Assembly (NCBI RefSeq): GCF_900107685.1
Contig: NZ_FNRQ01000001.1
Span: forward strand, 1,488,001-1,552,000
Length of the DNA stretch: 64,000 bases
Source of the DNA: Paraburkholderia sartisoli
Lineage (GTDB): Bacteria; Pseudomonadota; Gammaproteobacteria; Burkholderiales; Burkholderiaceae
Direction: 5' to 3'
The translations under genes and the position numbers were made by a program. Shown here one piece after another: positions 12,115 through 23,124 of the stretch. The notes beneath the pieces are model-generated. The model made no database searches. It saw only the letters and a program-made list of their open reading frames with translations, and was not told the DNA's origin. Positions within the stretch are counted from its first letter, which is position 1; every line of letters begins with the position of its first letter.

Positions 12115-13317
12115 ATGCAAAAACGATTAACTCTGCTCGGTTCCACGGGCTCGATTGGAGACAGCACGCTTGACGTCGTTGCGCGTCATCCCGGGCGTTT
12201 CTCGGTCTACGCGCTGAGCGCGCACCGCAACGGCGACAAGCTCGTCGAGCAGTGCCTGCGTTTTTCGCCCGAAGTGGCCGTCGTCGGCGATGCGGCCACG
12301 GCCGCACACGTCGCGACGAAGCTGCGCGAGGCCGGCTGCAAGACCGAAGTCACGTACGGCCCGCAGGCGCTCGTCGACGTATCGAAGAGCGATGGCTGCG
12401 ATACGGTGATCGCGGCGATCGTCGGCGCGGCGGGTCTCGCGCCGAGTCTGGCGGCGGCGCGCGCCGGCAAGCGAATCCTGCTTGCCAACAAGGAAGCGCT
12501 GGTGATGTCGGGCGCGATCTTCATGGACGCGGTGCGCGACAACGGCGCGATCCTGCTGCCGGTCGACAGCGAACACAACGCGGTTTTCCAGTGCCTGCCG
12601 CGTGAGGCGGCGCTGCACGGCGGCGTGTCGAAGATCATCCTGACCGCGTCGGGCGGCCCGTTCCGCACGCGCGAACCGTCGACGCTCGTCGGCGTCACGC
12701 CGGACGAAGCCTGCGCGCATCCGAACTGGGTCATGGGCCGGAAGATTTCGGTCGACTCGGCGACGATGATGAACAAGGGCCTCGAAGTCATCGAGGCGCA
12801 CTGGCTCTTCAATCTGCCAGGCGAACATATCGAGGTGCTGATTCACCCGCAAAGCGTGATCCATTCGATGGTGTCGTACGCGGACGGCTCGGTGCTCGCC
12901 CAGCTCGGCAATCCCGACATGCGCACGCCGATCGCGCATGCGCTGGCGTTCCCGGATCGGGTCGATTCCGGCGTCGCGCAACTCGATCTCGTGCAGGTCG
13001 CGTCGCTGTCGTTCGAGCGGCCGGATTACGCGCGCTTCCCGTGCCTCGCGCTTGCCATGAAGGCGCTGGCCGAAGGCGGTATCGCGAGTGCGGCGCTGAA
13101 CGCGGCGAACGAGATCGCGGTCGACGCGTTCCTGTCGCGCCGGATCGGCTTCATGGCCATCGCGCAGGTGGTCGACGCCGTGCTGAACGGCTTGTCGAAC
13201 CGCAGCGCCGCCGCCCTCGAAGACGTGATCGAAGCCGACGCCGCCGCGCGCCGTGCCGCCACGGCCTTTATCGACCGGCTGCCCGCGGGCGTCCACCCGG
13301 AACGCGTCGTCCAGTGA
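12115..13317 (+). CDS. dxr: 1-deoxy-D-xylulose 5-phosphate reductoisomerase
   Basis: Second enzyme of the non-mevalonate (MEP) isoprenoid pathway, making MEP with NADPH. The 400-residue protein begins [20 protein letters not shown] (Rossmann GSTGSIG) and contains [15 protein letters not shown] (metal-binding Asp/Glu), [10 protein letters not shown] and [14 protein letters not shown]. The start at 12115 follows cdsA by 10 bp with GAAAGAG upstream. It supplies isoprenoid precursors to the neighbouring uppS. Confidence 0.97.
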   Translation: MQKRLTLLGSTGSIGDSTLDVVARHPGRFSVYALSAHRNGDKLVEQCLRFSPEVAVVGDAATAAHVATKLREAGCKTEVTYGPQALVDVSKSDGCDTVIAAIVGAAGLAPSLAAARAGKRILLANKEALVMSGAIFMDAVRDNGAILLPVDSEHNAVFQCLPREAALHGGVSKIILTASGGPFRTREPSTLVGVTPDEACAHPNWVMGRKISVDSATMMNKGLEVIEAHWLFNLPGEHIEVLIHPQSVIHSMVSYADGSVLAQLGNPDMRTPIAHALAFPDRVDSGVAQLDLVQVASLSFERPDYARFPCLALAMKALAEGGIASAALNAANEIAVDAFLSRRIGFMAIAQVVDAVLNGLSNRSAAALEDVIEADAAARRAATAFIDRLPAGVHPERVVQ

Positions 13318-13324
13318 GGCGTTC

Positions 13325-14713
13325 ATGAATCTGCTGATCGAACTGGTCGCTTTCGCCGTTGCGATCGGCGTGCTCGTTGTCGTGCATGAATACGGCCACT
13401 ACAGCGTCGCGCGTCTGTGCGGCGTGAAGGTGCTGCGATTCTCGATCGGCTTTGGCAAACCGCTCGTTCAGTGGGTCAGCAAAAAGACGGGCACCGAGTG
13501 GACGATCGCCGCGCTGCCGCTGGGCGGCTACGTGAAGATGCTCGACGAGCGTGAAGAAGGCGCCACGATCCCGGCTGAAGACCTGCCGCAAGCGTTCAAC
13601 CGGCAATCCGTCGCGAAGCGGTTTGCGATTGTCGTGGCCGGTCCCGTCGCGAATTTCCTGCTGGCGATCGTGCTCTTCGCGGTGGTGTTCGCGAGCGGCG
13701 TGACCGAGCCCGCCGCGGTCGTCGCGGCGCCGGCGGCGAATACGCTGGCCGCGCGCGCGGGTTTCGATGGCGGCGAAACAGTCGTATCGATTCGCGACGA
13801 AAACGGCAGCGAGACCGATCCGGTTCGCTCGTGGTCGGATTTGCGCTGGAAGCTGCTGGGCGCCGCGTTCGACCACCGACGTGTCGTGCTGGGCGCGAAG
13901 GATGGGCGCGGCACGTTCGATTTCGCGCTGGATCTACGGGACTTTGCCGATAGCGACGTCGACGACGATTTCATGACCCGTCTCGGCTTCGAGCCGGGCG
14001 GTGGCACGCTGACGGTGGCGAGTGTCGAACCGGGCAGCGCGGCGCAGAAAGCCGGTCTGGTGGCAGGCGACACGGTTCTCGCAGCCGACGGCAAGCGGGT
14101 TGCCAGCGCGACCGCTTTCATCGCTTACGTCAAGGCCCATGCGGGCAAGTCGATCACGCTGCAGATCGGGCACGGCACGCAGGGCAACCCGACGGGCGCG
14201 CGGCGCGACCTGAGCGTCGTGCCGGTGCTGACGCGCGACGACGCCACCGGCCAGAACATTGGCCGCATCGGCGCGGCGCTCGCCACGCAGGTGCCGTCCG
14301 TCGACGTGCGCTATGGGCCGCTCGAGAGCGTCAAACTGGGCGCGCACCGCACCTGGGACATCTCGGTGTACTCGCTTCGCATGTTCGGAAGGATGATCAC
14401 CGGCGAGGCGTCGCTGAAGAACCTGTCCGGTCCCGTGACGATCGCCGACTACGCGGGAAAGAGCGCGCGCCTTGGTCCAACTGCGTTTTTGTCGTTCCTC
14501 GCGCTCGTCAGCATCAGTCTCGGCGTGTTAAACCTCTTGCCAATTCCGGTATTGGACGGGGGTCATCTGTTATATTATTTGGTTGAAGCTGTAACCGGCA
14601 AAGCGGTATCCGATCGCTGGCAGCTTGTTCTGCAGAGAGCGGGGCTGGTTTGCATCGTCGCACTGTCGGCGATCGCGCTCTTCAACGATCTTGCTCGTTT
14701 AATCCATTTTTAA
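13325..14713 (+). CDS. rseP: RseP site-2 intramembrane zinc metalloprotease
   Basis: Cleaves anti-sigma factors and signal peptides within the inner membrane as part of the envelope stress response. The 462-residue protein has the N-terminal zinc site VVHEYGHYSV (HExxH) in the first membrane segment, one clear PDZ domain (VASVEPGSAAQKAGLVAGDT) with a more diverged first one, and the C-terminal NLLPIPVLDGGH (LDG motif) with further membrane segments. It starts 7 bp after dxr and precedes bamA. Confidence 0.96.
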   Translation: MNLLIELVAFAVAIGVLVVVHEYGHYSVARLCGVKVLRFSIGFGKPLVQWVSKKTGTEWTIAALPLGGYVKMLDEREEGATIPAEDLPQAFNRQSVAKRFAIVVAGPVANFLLAIVLFAVVFASGVTEPAAVVAAPAANTLAARAGFDGGETVVSIRDENGSETDPVRSWSDLRWKLLGAAFDHRRVVLGAKDGRGTFDFALDLRDFADSDVDDDFMTRLGFEPGGGTLTVASVEPGSAAQKAGLVAGDTVLAADGKRVASATAFIAYVKAHAGKSITLQIGHGTQGNPTGARRDLSVVPVLTRDDATGQNIGRIGAALATQVPSVDVRYGPLESVKLGAHRTWDISVYSLRMFGRMITGEASLKNLSGPVTIADYAGKSARLGPTAFLSFLALVSISLGVLNLLPIPVLDGGHLLYYLVEAVTGKAVSDRWQLVLQRAGLVCIVALSAIALFNDLARLIHF

Positions 14714-14780
14714 AGTGTCTGGTGGCGTTCACGATGGCGACCGCCCGACCTGATGCAGCTATACACACTGGGGAAGCACG

Positions 14781-17093
14781 TTGTTTAAACCTCATCGCTT
14801 TGTTCCAAAGACAGTTGTAGCCGCGGCATTTGCCGCGCATGGGCTGGTGGCTCACGCGACGACACCTTTCGTGGTGCAGGACATTCGGATCGAGGGGTTG
14901 CAGCGCGTCGAACCCGGTACCGTGTTTTCGTATCTGCCGATCAAGCAGGGCGATACGTTCAACGACGACAAGGCATCCGAAGCCATCCGCGCGCTCTACG
15001 CAACGGGCTTCTTCAACGACGTGAAGATCGCCACCGAGGGCAACGTCGTCATCGTGCAGGTGGTGGAGCGTCCGGCCATCGGCACGATCGATTTCTCCGG
15101 TATTCACGAATTCGAAAAGGACAACCTGGCGAAGGCGCTGCGCGCCGTCGGGCTGTCGCAGGGCCGCTATTACGACAAGGCGCTCGTCGACAAGGCCGAG
15201 CAGGAACTGAAGCGCCAGTACCTGACGCGCGGTTTCTACGCCGCCGAGGTCACCACGACGATCACGCCGATCGACCGCAACCGCGTCGCGGTGCTGTTCT
15301 CGGTCGTCGAAGGTCCGAGCGCCAAGATCCGCCAGATCAACTTCATCGGCAACAAGGCGTTCAGCACCGGTACGCTGCGCGATGAAATGCAGCTGTCCAC
15401 GCCGAACTGGTTCTCGTGGTACACGAAGAACGACCTGTACGCGAAGGAAAAGCTCACCGGCGACCTCGAAAACGTCCGCTCGTATTACCTGAATCGCGGC
15501 TACCTCGAGTTCAGCATCGAGTCGACCCAGGTGTCGATCTCGCCGGACAAGAAGGACATGTACCTGACGGTCGCGCTGCACGAAGGCGAGCCGTACACGA
15601 TCTCGAGCATCAAGCTCGCGGGCAATCTGCTGGACCGCGAAGCCGAGCTCAACAAGCTGATCAAGATCAAGGCCGGTGACCGTTTCTCGGCTGAAAAACT
15701 GCAGGCCACGACGAAGGCGATCGTCGACAAGCTCGGCGAGTACGGCTACGCGTTCGCCACGGTGAACGCGCTGCCGCAGATCGACCAGGAACACCACAAG
15801 GTCGACCTCACGCTGCAGGTCGACCCGAGCCGCCGCGTGTATGTGCGCCGGATCAACGTCGTGGGCAACACGCGTACGCGCGACGAAGTCGTGCGTCGCG
15901 AAATGCGTCAGCTCGAAAGCTCGTGGTTCGATTCGAACCGCCTCGCGCTGTCGAAAGACCGTATCAACCGTCTTGGCTACTTCACCGATGTGGACGTCAC
16001 GACGACGCCGGTGGAAGGCACGCCCGACCAGGTGGACGTCGACGTCAAGGTGGCCGAAAAGCCGACCGGCGCGATCACACTGGGCGCGGGCTTCTCGTCG
16101 ACCGACAAGGTCGTGCTGTCGGCCGGCGTGTCGCAGGACAACGTGTTCGGTTCGGGTACGAGTCTTTCGGTCAACGTGAACACGGCAAAAACGTACCGCA
16201 CGCTGACAGTCACGCAGGTTGACCCGTACTTCACGGTCGACGGCATCAAGCGCATCACCGACGTCTACTACCGTACGTACGAGCCGCTGTATTACTCGAC
16301 GGATTCGAGCTTCAAGATCGTCACGATGGGCGGTGACCTGAAGTTCGGTATCCCGTTCTCGGAAGTGGATACGGTCTACTTCGGCGCGGGCCTCGAACAG
16401 AACACGCTCGACGTCGATGCGAACACGCCGGCGTCGTATCAGCAGTACGTGAACGACTTCGGCCGCGTTTCGAACAACGTACCGCTCACGGTCGGCTGGT
16501 CGCGAGACGCGCGCGACAGCGCGCTTGTCCCGAGCCGCGGCTACTTCACGCAGGCGAACGCCGAGTACGGCACGCCGATCGGCGGCACGCAGTATTACAA
16601 GGCCGACCTCCAGGCGCAGTACTATTACTCGTTCTCGCGCGGTTTCGTGCTTGGGTTCAACCTGCAGGGCGGCTACGGTAATGGCCTCGGCGGCAAGCCG
16701 TACCCGATCTTCAAGAACTACTACGCGGGCGGTATCGGCTCGGTGCGGGGTTATGAACCGAGTTCGCTGGGTCCGCGTGACAAGACGACGGGCGACCCGA
16801 TCGGCGGTTCGAAGATGGTGGTCGGCAACATCGAATTGACGTTCCCGCTGCCGGGTACCGGCTACGATCGCACGCTGCGCGTGTTCACGTTCCTCGACGC
16901 CGGCAACGTCTGGGCGGACGCAAGCAACGCCGCCAACTCGAATGGCGCGAACGGCCTGCGTTACGGCTACGGTGTGGGTCTCGCGTGGATCTCGCCGATC
17001 GGGCCGCTCAAGCTGAGTCTGGGTTTCCCGTTGCAGAAGCATGAAGGCGACCAGTACCAGAAATTCCAGTTCCAGATCGGGACGGCGTTCTGA
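14781..17093 (+). CDS. bamA: Outer-membrane protein assembly factor BamA
   Basis: Central subunit of the BAM complex that folds beta-barrels into the outer membrane. The 770-residue protein has a signal peptide ending near GLVAHA, five POTRA domains (to about residue 350) and a C-terminal 16-strand barrel with the lid-lock motif GSVRGYEPSSLGPRD and a terminal Phe. Translation appears to start at TTG (14781); GGGGAAG lies 4-5 bp upstream and no in-frame ATG gives a complete signal peptide. It sits between rseP and skp, as in many proteobacteria. Confidence 0.97.
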   Translation: MFKPHRFVPKTVVAAAFAAHGLVAHATTPFVVQDIRIEGLQRVEPGTVFSYLPIKQGDTFNDDKASEAIRALYATGFFNDVKIATEGNVVIVQVVERPAIGTIDFSGIHEFEKDNLAKALRAVGLSQGRYYDKALVDKAEQELKRQYLTRGFYAAEVTTTITPIDRNRVAVLFSVVEGPSAKIRQINFIGNKAFSTGTLRDEMQLSTPNWFSWYTKNDLYAKEKLTGDLENVRSYYLNRGYLEFSIESTQVSISPDKKDMYLTVALHEGEPYTISSIKLAGNLLDREAELNKLIKIKAGDRFSAEKLQATTKAIVDKLGEYGYAFATVNALPQIDQEHHKVDLTLQVDPSRRVYVRRINVVGNTRTRDEVVRREMRQLESSWFDSNRLALSKDRINRLGYFTDVDVTTTPVEGTPDQVDVDVKVAEKPTGAITLGAGFSSTDKVVLSAGVSQDNVFGSGTSLSVNVNTAKTYRTLTVTQVDPYFTVDGIKRITDVYYRTYEPLYYSTDSSFKIVTMGGDLKFGIPFSEVDTVYFGAGLEQNTLDVDANTPASYQQYVNDFGRVSNNVPLTVGWSRDARDSALVPSRGYFTQANAEYGTPIGGTQYYKADLQAQYYYSFSRGFVLGFNLQGGYGNGLGGKPYPIFKNYYAGGIGSVRGYEPSSLGPRDKTTGDPIGGSKMVVGNIELTFPLPGTGYDRTLRVFTFLDAGNVWADASNAANSNGANGLRYGYGVGLAWISPIGPLKLSLGFPLQKHEGDQYQKFQFQIGTAF

Positions 17094-17139
17094 TCGCGCG
17101 GTCCTGGCGCCACCCTGGATTACCTACAGTATCGAGAGG

Positions 17140-17673
17140 ATGACTTTGCTAACCGGTATGTTTTCGAAACGTGTGATGTGCGCGCTGGCGCTGGTCATGT
17201 CGCTGGGCGTGAGCGCCGTGGCGCACGCGCAGGAAGCAAGGATCGCGGCGGTCAATTCCGATCGTATCCTGCGCGAATCCACGGCTGCAAAGGCGGCGCA
17301 GGTCAAGCTCGAGGCCGAGTTCGCGAAGCGCGACAAGGACCTGCAGGATATGGCGGCGCGTCTGAAGTCGATGTCCGATTCGCTCGACAAGAACGGCTCG
17401 TCGCTGTCGCCGGCGGATCGCGCGCAGAAGCAGCGCGATCTGTCGCAGCTCGACACGGATTTCCAGCGCAAGCAGCGTGAATTCCGCGAAGACCTGAACC
17501 AGCGTCGTAACGAGGAACTGGCGGCGGTGCTGGATCGCGCGAACAAGGTGATCAAGCAGATCGCCGAGGCGCAGCACTACGACCTGATCGTGCAGGAAGC
17601 GGTGTATGTCAGCCCGCGTATCGATATCACGGATCAGGTGCTGAAGGCGCTCGCGGCGTCCAGCGCAAACTGA
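17140..17673 (+). CDS. skp: Periplasmic chaperone Skp/OmpH
   Basis: Holdase that escorts unfolded outer-membrane proteins through the periplasm to BAM. The product (177 residues from the first ATG) has a signal peptide ending AVAHAQEA, then [16 protein letters not shown] and a long charged coiled-coil region (residues ~55-140) forming the chaperone tentacles. The start is uncertain: ATG 17140 abuts the GAGAGG purine tract, TTG 17146 has better spacing to it, and ATG 17158 gives a minimal signal peptide. It lies 46 bp after bamA and is followed by lpxD. Confidence 0.92.
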   Translation: MTLLTGMFSKRVMCALALVMSLGVSAVAHAQEARIAAVNSDRILRESTAAKAAQVKLEAEFAKRDKDLQDMAARLKSMSDSLDKNGSSLSPADRAQKQRDLSQLDTDFQRKQREFREDLNQRRNEELAAVLDRANKVIKQIAEAQHYDLIVQEAVYVSPRIDITDQVLKALAASSAN

Positions 17674-17693
17674 ACAGCAGGAGCAGTACACGC

Positions 17694-18770
17694 ATGGCAT
17701 TTACGCTCGAGGATATCGCCCGGCAGTTCGGCGGCAAGGTAGTCGGCGACCCGGCGCATCGCGTCGGCAGCCTCGCGCCGCTCGATCAGGCGGGTCCGGA
17801 GCAGCTGGCGTTCCTCGCGAACCCGAAGTATCTGTCGCAGGTCGAGACGACCCGCGCGGGCGCCGTGCTGATCAACGCCGAAGACCTCGCGAAACTCGCG
17901 CCCGGCTCGAACCGTAACTTCATCGTCACGCCCAACCCGTACGCTTACTTCGCGCGCATCGCCCAGGCGTTCATCGACCTCGCCGCGCCGAAGCGCACGC
18001 CGGGCGTTCACGCCAGCGCCACGATCGATCCCTCGGCGAAAGTCGCGGCAAGCGCCGTGATCGGCCCGAACGTGACGGTGGAAGCGGGTGCCGTCATCGG
18101 CGAAAACGTGCGGCTCGACGCCAATGTGGTGATTGGCCGCGGTACGCAGGTCGGCGACGGCTCGCATCTGTACCCGAACGTGTCGGTCTACCATGGCTGC
18201 CGGATCGGCCCGCGCGTCATCATTCATGCCGGAGCCGTGATCGGCTCGGACGGTTTTGGCTTTGCCCCCGATTTCACCGGCGACGGCGATGCCCGCACGG
18301 GCAACTGGGTGAAGATTCCGCAGGTTGGTGGCGTGTCGATCGGGCCGGACGTCGAAATCGGCGCGAATACGACGATCGATCGCGGCGCGATGGCCGATAC
18401 GATCATCGAAGAATGCGTGAAGATCGACAATCTCGTCCAGATCGGCCATAACTGCAAGGTGGGCGCGTATACGGTCATCGCGGGCTGCGCGGGCATCGCG
18501 GGCAGCACGACGATCGGGCGCCACTGCATGATCGGTGGCGCGGTCGGTATTGCCGGCCACGTGACGCTGGTCGACTACGTGATCGTTACGGCGAAGTCGG
18601 GCGTGTCGAAGTCGCTGCTGAAGCCCGGCATGTACACGAGCGCGTTTCCGGCCGTCGATCATGCGTCATGGAACAAAAGCGCCGCACTGCTGCGCAACAT
18701 CGACAAGCTGCGCGACCGCATCAAGGCGCTGGAAGCCGGAGCGGGCGCAGCGGCAGGCGAGAAGGCATAG
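17694..18770 (+). CDS. lpxD: UDP-3-O-(3-hydroxyacyl)glucosamine N-acyltransferase
   Basis: Third acyltransferase step of lipid A synthesis. The 358-residue protein has an N-terminal uridine-binding domain ([19 protein letters not shown]), a left-handed parallel beta-helix of hexapeptide repeats ([20 protein letters not shown] onward) with the catalytic His region (QIGHNCKVG), and a C-terminal helix for acyl carrier protein binding. It starts 20 bp after skp. The next gene, fabZ, follows after a 238-bp gap in which no gene is seen. Confidence 0.97.
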   Translation: MAFTLEDIARQFGGKVVGDPAHRVGSLAPLDQAGPEQLAFLANPKYLSQVETTRAGAVLINAEDLAKLAPGSNRNFIVTPNPYAYFARIAQAFIDLAAPKRTPGVHASATIDPSAKVAASAVIGPNVTVEAGAVIGENVRLDANVVIGRGTQVGDGSHLYPNVSVYHGCRIGPRVIIHAGAVIGSDGFGFAPDFTGDGDARTGNWVKIPQVGGVSIGPDVEIGANTTIDRGAMADTIIEECVKIDNLVQIGHNCKVGAYTVIAGCAGIAGSTTIGRHCMIGGAVGIAGHVTLVDYVIVTAKSGVSKSLLKPGMYTSAFPAVDHASWNKSAALLRNIDKLRDRIKALEAGAGAAAGEKA

Positions 18771-19008
18771 CAGCACCCCGATTCGTTACGAGGACCGCGT
18801 TACGCGGGGCACGGGCGGAAACGCCCGTGCAGCACGAAGCACACAGGCAACACAGTGTACGAGCACGGCGTAAGCGCCGTTGTCGTGACCGGCCGGCGAG
18901 AGACCCTGTCCGGCCGGTTACATCAAACGACGGCCGCACGCGTTATCAACCTGCCTGCGCAAGCATCCGCAGTCATCATCGCGCCATCCACGCGTGAGCA
19001 GAAACACC

Positions 19009-19473
19009 ATGAACACCGAAAAAATCAATCTCGACATCCACAAGATTCTCACGCTGCTGCCGCATCGCTATCCGATCCTGCTGGTCGACCGGGTGCTCGA
19101 ACTCGAGCCGCACAAGAGCATCAAGGGGCTGAAGAACGTGTCGATCAACGAGCCGTACTTCATGGGTCACTTCCCGAGTCGTCCGGTGATGCCGGGTGTG
19201 CTGATTCTGGAAGCGCTTGCGCAGACGGCTGCGCTGCTGACCTTCTCTGAAGAGCCGCATGATCCGGCCAACACGCTGTATCTGTTCGTCGGCATCGACA
19301 ACGCGCGTTTCAAGCGCGTGGTCGAACCGGGCGACCAGCTGATCCTGAACGTCACGTTCGAGCGGCACATGCGCGGCATCTGGAAGTTCAAGGCGCGCGC
19401 CGAGGTGGAGGGTCAGGTGGCGGCGGAAGCCGACCTGATGTGTGCGGTCCGCACGACGGACGATGGCCAGTAA
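19009..19473 (+). CDS. fabZ: 3-hydroxyacyl-ACP dehydratase FabZ
   Basis: Dehydrates 3-hydroxyacyl-ACP in fatty acid elongation and thereby competes with LpxA for substrate. The 154-residue hot-dog-fold protein contains [19 protein letters not shown], the active-site [12 protein letters not shown] (His) and [13 protein letters not shown] (Glu). ATG 19009 is chosen; a GTG at 18994 would add five residues. It sits between lpxD and lpxA, the typical order. Confidence 0.97.
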   Translation: MNTEKINLDIHKILTLLPHRYPILLVDRVLELEPHKSIKGLKNVSINEPYFMGHFPSRPVMPGVLILEALAQTAALLTFSEEPHDPANTLYLFVGIDNARFKRVVEPGDQLILNVTFERHMRGIWKFKARAEVEGQVAAEADLMCAVRTTDDGQ

Positions 19474-19521
19474 GCGGCCGCGCAGCATCCCGACAACGCA
19501 ACGAATCACAAGCGAGGGCGC

Positions 19522-20310
19522 ATGAGCAGGATTCATCCTACTGCGATCATCGAGCCGGGCGCGCAGCTCGACGAGTCAGTTGAAATCGGTCCCTATGCCG
19601 TCGTCGGCGCGCACGTGACGATCGGCGCGCGGACCACGGTCGGTTCGCACAGTGTGATCGAAGGTCACACCACCATCGGCGAAGACAACCGCATCGGTCA
19701 TTACGCATCGGTGGGTGGCCGTCCGCAGGACATGAAGTACAAGGACGAACCGACGAAGCTCGAGATCGGCAACCGCAACATGATCCGCGAGTTCACGACG
19801 ATCCATACGGGCACGGTGCAGGACACCGGCACCACGTCGCTTGGCGACGACAACTGGATCATGGCGTACGTCCACATCGGCCACGATTGCCGCGTGGGCA
19901 GCAACGTCATCCTGTCGAGCAACGCGCAGATGGCCGGCCACGTGACGATCGGCGACCACGCGATCATCGGCGGCATGTCGGGCGTGCATCAGTTCGTGCG
20001 CATCGGCGCGCATTCGATGCTCGGCGGCGCGTCGGCGCTCGTGCAGGACATTCCGCCATTCGTGATCGCGGCCGGCAACAAGGCGGAGCCGCATGGCATC
20101 AACGTCGAGGGGCTGCGTCGCCGCGGCTTTTCCGCCGACGCGATCTCCGCGCTGCGCACGGCCTATCGCGTGCTGTACAAGAACGGTCTTTCGCTTGAAG
20201 AGGCGAAGATCCAGTTGCGTGAACTCGCCACCGCCGGCGGCGACGGCGACGCTCCGGTCGAGGCGCTGGTGGCCTTCGTCGAAGCGTCGCAACGCGGCAT
20301 CATCCGCTAG
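19522..20310 (+). CDS. lpxA: UDP-N-acetylglucosamine O-acyltransferase LpxA
   Basis: First step of lipid A synthesis: 3-O-acylation of UDP-GlcNAc. The 262-residue protein begins [20 protein letters not shown] and is a left-handed beta-helix of hexapeptides, with the catalytic-His region [15 protein letters not shown] and the diagnostic [17 protein letters not shown]. The C-terminal helical domain ([20 protein letters not shown]) is typical. The stop is 3 bp from the lpxB start. Confidence 0.98.
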   Translation: MSRIHPTAIIEPGAQLDESVEIGPYAVVGAHVTIGARTTVGSHSVIEGHTTIGEDNRIGHYASVGGRPQDMKYKDEPTKLEIGNRNMIREFTTIHTGTVQDTGTTSLGDDNWIMAYVHIGHDCRVGSNVILSSNAQMAGHVTIGDHAIIGGMSGVHQFVRIGAHSMLGGASALVQDIPPFVIAAGNKAEPHGINVEGLRRRGFSADAISALRTAYRVLYKNGLSLEEAKIQLRELATAGGDGDAPVEALVAFVEASQRGIIR

Positions 20311-20313
20311 CCG

Positions 20314-21483
20314 ATGGCGCTTCAACCCCGCCCGCTGCGGCTTGCAATGGTGACCGGCGAGCCGTCGGGCGATCTGCTCGCGGCGTCGCTGCTAGACGGC
20401 CTGTCGGCGCGTCTGCCCGAATCGACGCAGTATTACGGGATTGGCGGCCCGCGCATGATCGCGACGGGCTTCGACGCGCACTGGCCGATGGAAAAACTCA
20501 CGGTGCGCGGCTATGTCGAGGCGCTCCGGCATATTCCCGAGATTCTCGGCATTCGCAACGAGCTGAAGCGCCAGTTGCTGGCCGATCCGCCCGACGCGTT
20601 CATCGGTGTCGACGCCCCTGATTTCAACTTCGGACTCGAACATCCGCTGCGTGACGCGGGCATTCCGACCATCCATTTCGTGTGCCCGTCGATCTGGGCG
20701 TGGCGCGGCGGCCGGATCAAGAAGATCGCGAAAGCGGTCGACCACATGCTGTGCGTGTTTCCGTTCGAGACGGCGCTGCTTGAAAAGGCGGGCGTCGCCG
20801 CGTCGTACGTGGGCCATCCGCTCGCGGACGAGATTCCGCTCGTGCCCGACACGCTGGGCGCGCGCCGCACGCTGGGGCTCGCGGAAAGCGGGCCGGTGAT
20901 CGCCGTGCTGCCGGGCAGCCGGCGCTCGGAGATCGACCTGATCGGGCCGACGTTCTTCGACGCAATGGAATTGATGCAGCAGCGCGAGCCCGGCGCGCGT
21001 TTCGTGATGCCGGCGGCGACGCCGGCGCTGCGCGAACTGCTGAAGCCGCTTGTAGACGCCCATCCGGACCTCGCCTTGACGATCACCGACGGCCAGTCGC
21101 AGACTGTCATGACCGCCGCCGATGCGATTCTCGTCAAAAGCGGCACGGTGACACTGGAAGCCGCGCTGCTCAAGAAGCCGATGGTGATCTCGTACAAGGT
21201 GCCGTGGCTGACGGGACAGATCATGCGGCGGCAGGGTTATCTGCCGTACGTCGGCCTGCCGAACATTCTGGCAGGGCGTTTCGTGGTGCCGGAGATTCTC
21301 CAGCATTTCGCGACGCCTGAAGCGCTGGCCGACGCCACGCTGACGCAGCTGAACGACGAAGCCAACCGCCGTACGCTCACGGAAATTTTCACGGAAATGC
21401 ATCACGTGCTGAAGCAGAACACGGCCCGGCGCGCCGCGGAAGTGGTGACGGGCATCATCGAAACCCGCAAGGAGCGGCGGTGA
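20314..21483 (+). CDS. lpxB: Lipid-A-disaccharide synthase LpxB
   Basis: Glycosyltransferase that joins UDP-diacyl-glucosamine and lipid X. The 389-residue protein begins with the family motif [17 protein letters not shown] and includes [35 protein letters not shown] and [20 protein letters not shown]. It is linked to lpxA by a 3-bp gap. Its TGA overlaps the GTG start of rnhB. Confidence 0.97.
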   Translation: MALQPRPLRLAMVTGEPSGDLLAASLLDGLSARLPESTQYYGIGGPRMIATGFDAHWPMEKLTVRGYVEALRHIPEILGIRNELKRQLLADPPDAFIGVDAPDFNFGLEHPLRDAGIPTIHFVCPSIWAWRGGRIKKIAKAVDHMLCVFPFETALLEKAGVAASYVGHPLADEIPLVPDTLGARRTLGLAESGPVIAVLPGSRRSEIDLIGPTFFDAMELMQQREPGARFVMPAATPALRELLKPLVDAHPDLALTITDGQSQTVMTAADAILVKSGTVTLEAALLKKPMVISYKVPWLTGQIMRRQGYLPYVGLPNILAGRFVVPEILQHFATPEALADATLTQLNDEANRRTLTEIFTEMHHVLKQNTARRAAEVVTGIIETRKERR

Positions 21484-22238
21484 CCGGCGCGCGCTCGCCG
21501 CGCCGGAAGCCGACCGCGGGCGGGTCCGTGGCGGCGCGCCAGCGCGGGTTGAACTTCGATTCGGACGTCGAGATCATCTGCGGCGTGGATGAAGCCGGCC
21601 GGGGTCCGCTGGCGGGCCCCGTGGTGGCCGCGGCGGTGATTTTCGATCCGGCAAAGCCGATGATCCGCGGCCTCGACGATTCGAAGGCGCTCACGGCAAA
21701 AAAGCGCGAGGAGCTGTACGACAAGATCGTCGATCGCGCGCTGGCGTTCTGCGTCGCATCGGCTTCGGTCGAGGAAATCGATTCGATCAACATCCTGCAC
21801 GCCACCATGCTCGCGATGAAGCGTGCCGTCGAAGGGCTCGCCGTGACGCCGACGCTCGTCAAGATCGACGGCAACCGCTGTCCGGTGCTGAGCATCCGCA
21901 GCGAGGCGATCATCGGTGGCGACGCGCTCGTGAAGTGCATCTCGGCTGCGTCGATTCTGGCGAAAGTCACCCGTGACCGCCTGTTGCTCGACTTGCATCA
22001 GGCCTATCCTGTGTACGGCTTCGACGCGCATTCCGGCTATGGCACGCCACAGCATCTGGCCGCGCTCTTCGAACACGGTCCGTGCGAACACCATCGTCGC
22101 TCGTTCGCGCCCGTACGCGAGGCGCATGCCCGGCTGGGCCTGCGGGTCAAGCCGCCGGGCAACGTGCCCGTCGTGTTGCCGTCGCCGCTCGATGACGCCT
22201 CCAGCAACGCTTTCGGCGACGGCGCTCCCGCGTTCTGA
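21480..22238 (+). CDS. rnhB: Ribonuclease HII
   Basis: Degrades RNA in RNA-DNA hybrids and removes single ribonucleotides. It contains [20 protein letters not shown] (catalytic DEAGRG), [15 protein letters not shown] and [14 protein letters not shown] with a later HSGYGTPQH. The GTG start overlaps the lpxB stop (GTGA), giving 252 residues with about 30 extra basic N-terminal residues ([11 protein letters not shown]). No internal ATG precedes the catalytic core, so the extension may be real. The lpxB-rnhB pairing is common. Confidence 0.95.
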   Translation: MTGARSPRRKPTAGGSVAARQRGLNFDSDVEIICGVDEAGRGPLAGPVVAAAVIFDPAKPMIRGLDDSKALTAKKREELYDKIVDRALAFCVASASVEEIDSINILHATMLAMKRAVEGLAVTPTLVKIDGNRCPVLSIRSEAIIGGDALVKCISAASILAKVTRDRLLLDLHQAYPVYGFDAHSGYGTPQHLAALFEHGPCEHHRRSFAPVREAHARLGLRVKPPGNVPVVLPSPLDDASSNAFGDGAPAF

Positions 22239-22292
22239 AAAGACGCTTCGGCCGAAGCGGCGCCCTGACTACCCGAACCTTCGCAACCCCCT

Positions 22293-23075
22293 GTGAAAGC
22301 CATCACCTCGCGGGACAACCCGCTCTACAAACGCCTGAAAGCGCTGGCCGGCTCGACGCACCAGCAGCGGCGCAGCGCGCACGCGTTGCTCGAGGGCTTT
22401 CACCTCGCGAGCGCGTATCTCGATGTCGCGGGCCAGCCGGAGATGTGCGTCGTCACCGAAGGCGCGTTGCGTCATGAAGAAGCGCAGGCGATCGTCTCGC
22501 GCATCGACGCGCAGCGCGTCGTCACGCTGCCGGATGCGCTCTTCGGCCAGCTTTCGAACGTGGTGCACGGCGTGGGCATCCTGCTGCTCGTCGAGAAGAT
22601 CGACGTGCCGCTGCCGGACAGGGTCACGCGGACCTGCGTCGTGCTCGACGGCGTTCAGGACGCGGGCAACGTCGGCTCGATCCTGCGCAGCGCCGCGGCC
22701 GCGGGCGTGACGCACGTGTTCTGCGCGCCGGGAACAGCGTACGCGTGGTCGTCGAAGGTATTGCGCTCAGGCATGGGCGCGCATTTTCTGCTGGAGATTC
22801 ACGAGGACGTCGAAGCCGGTACGCTGATCGAACGGCTCGACGTGCCGGTCACGATCACCGATTCGCACGGCGCCCGGGCCATCTACGATTGCGATCTGTC
22901 TGGCCCGCATGCGTGGGTGTTCGGCAACGAAGGCGCCGGCGTGTCGCAGGCGTGGCGCGACGTGGTCACGCATCGGGTGACGATTCCGCAGCCGGGCGGC
23001 ATGGAGTCGCTGAACGTGGCGGCGGCCGCCGCCGTGTGTCTCTTCGAGCAGTGCCGCCAGCAGCGCGGCGCGTGA
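22293..23075 (+). CDS. SpoU/TrmH-family RNA 2'-O-methyltransferase
   Basis: SPOUT-class methyltransferase modifying rRNA or tRNA. The 260-residue protein has an N-terminal substrate-binding domain (RRSAHALLEGFHLASAYL) and the C-terminal knotted domain with VVLDGVQDAGNVGSILRSA (motif 1), WVFGNEGAGVS (motif 2) and IPQPGGMESLNVAAAAAVCL (motif 3). It starts with GTG at 22293. It resembles RlmB-type enzymes more than TrmH, but the target nucleotide cannot be read from sequence. It is convergent with ppsR. Confidence 0.9.
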   Translation: MKAITSRDNPLYKRLKALAGSTHQQRRSAHALLEGFHLASAYLDVAGQPEMCVVTEGALRHEEAQAIVSRIDAQRVVTLPDALFGQLSNVVHGVGILLLVEKIDVPLPDRVTRTCVVLDGVQDAGNVGSILRSAAAAGVTHVFCAPGTAYAWSSKVLRSGMGAHFLLEIHEDVEAGTLIERLDVPVTITDSHGARAIYDCDLSGPHAWVFGNEGAGVSQAWRDVVTHRVTIPQPGGMESLNVAAAAAVCLFEQCRQQRGA

Positions 23076-23086
23076 TCCTGCTCGCG

Positions 23087-23109
23087 GCCAGCGCGCGTCG
23101 CGCGCTGGC
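23087..23109. terminator. GC-rich hairpin between convergent methyltransferase and ppsR genes
   Basis: GCCAGCGCGC (23087-23096) pairs perfectly with GCGCGCTGGC (23100-23109) across a 3-base loop, 12 bp after one stop and 16 bp before the other. There is no T-run, so termination is inferred from position and stability only. Confidence 0.5.
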
Positions 23110-23124
23110 ATCCACAATCCGCAG

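Noticed and set aside
14682..17042. Minus-strand open frame of 786 codons
   Set aside because: Antisense to bamA; composition (Arg, Val, Asp-rich) is that of a shadow frame.
22240..22262. Inverted repeat GCTTCGGCCGAAGC after rnhB as terminator
   Set aside because: It is a short palindrome without a T-run, and the next co-directional gene starts about 40 bp later; termination is not supported.
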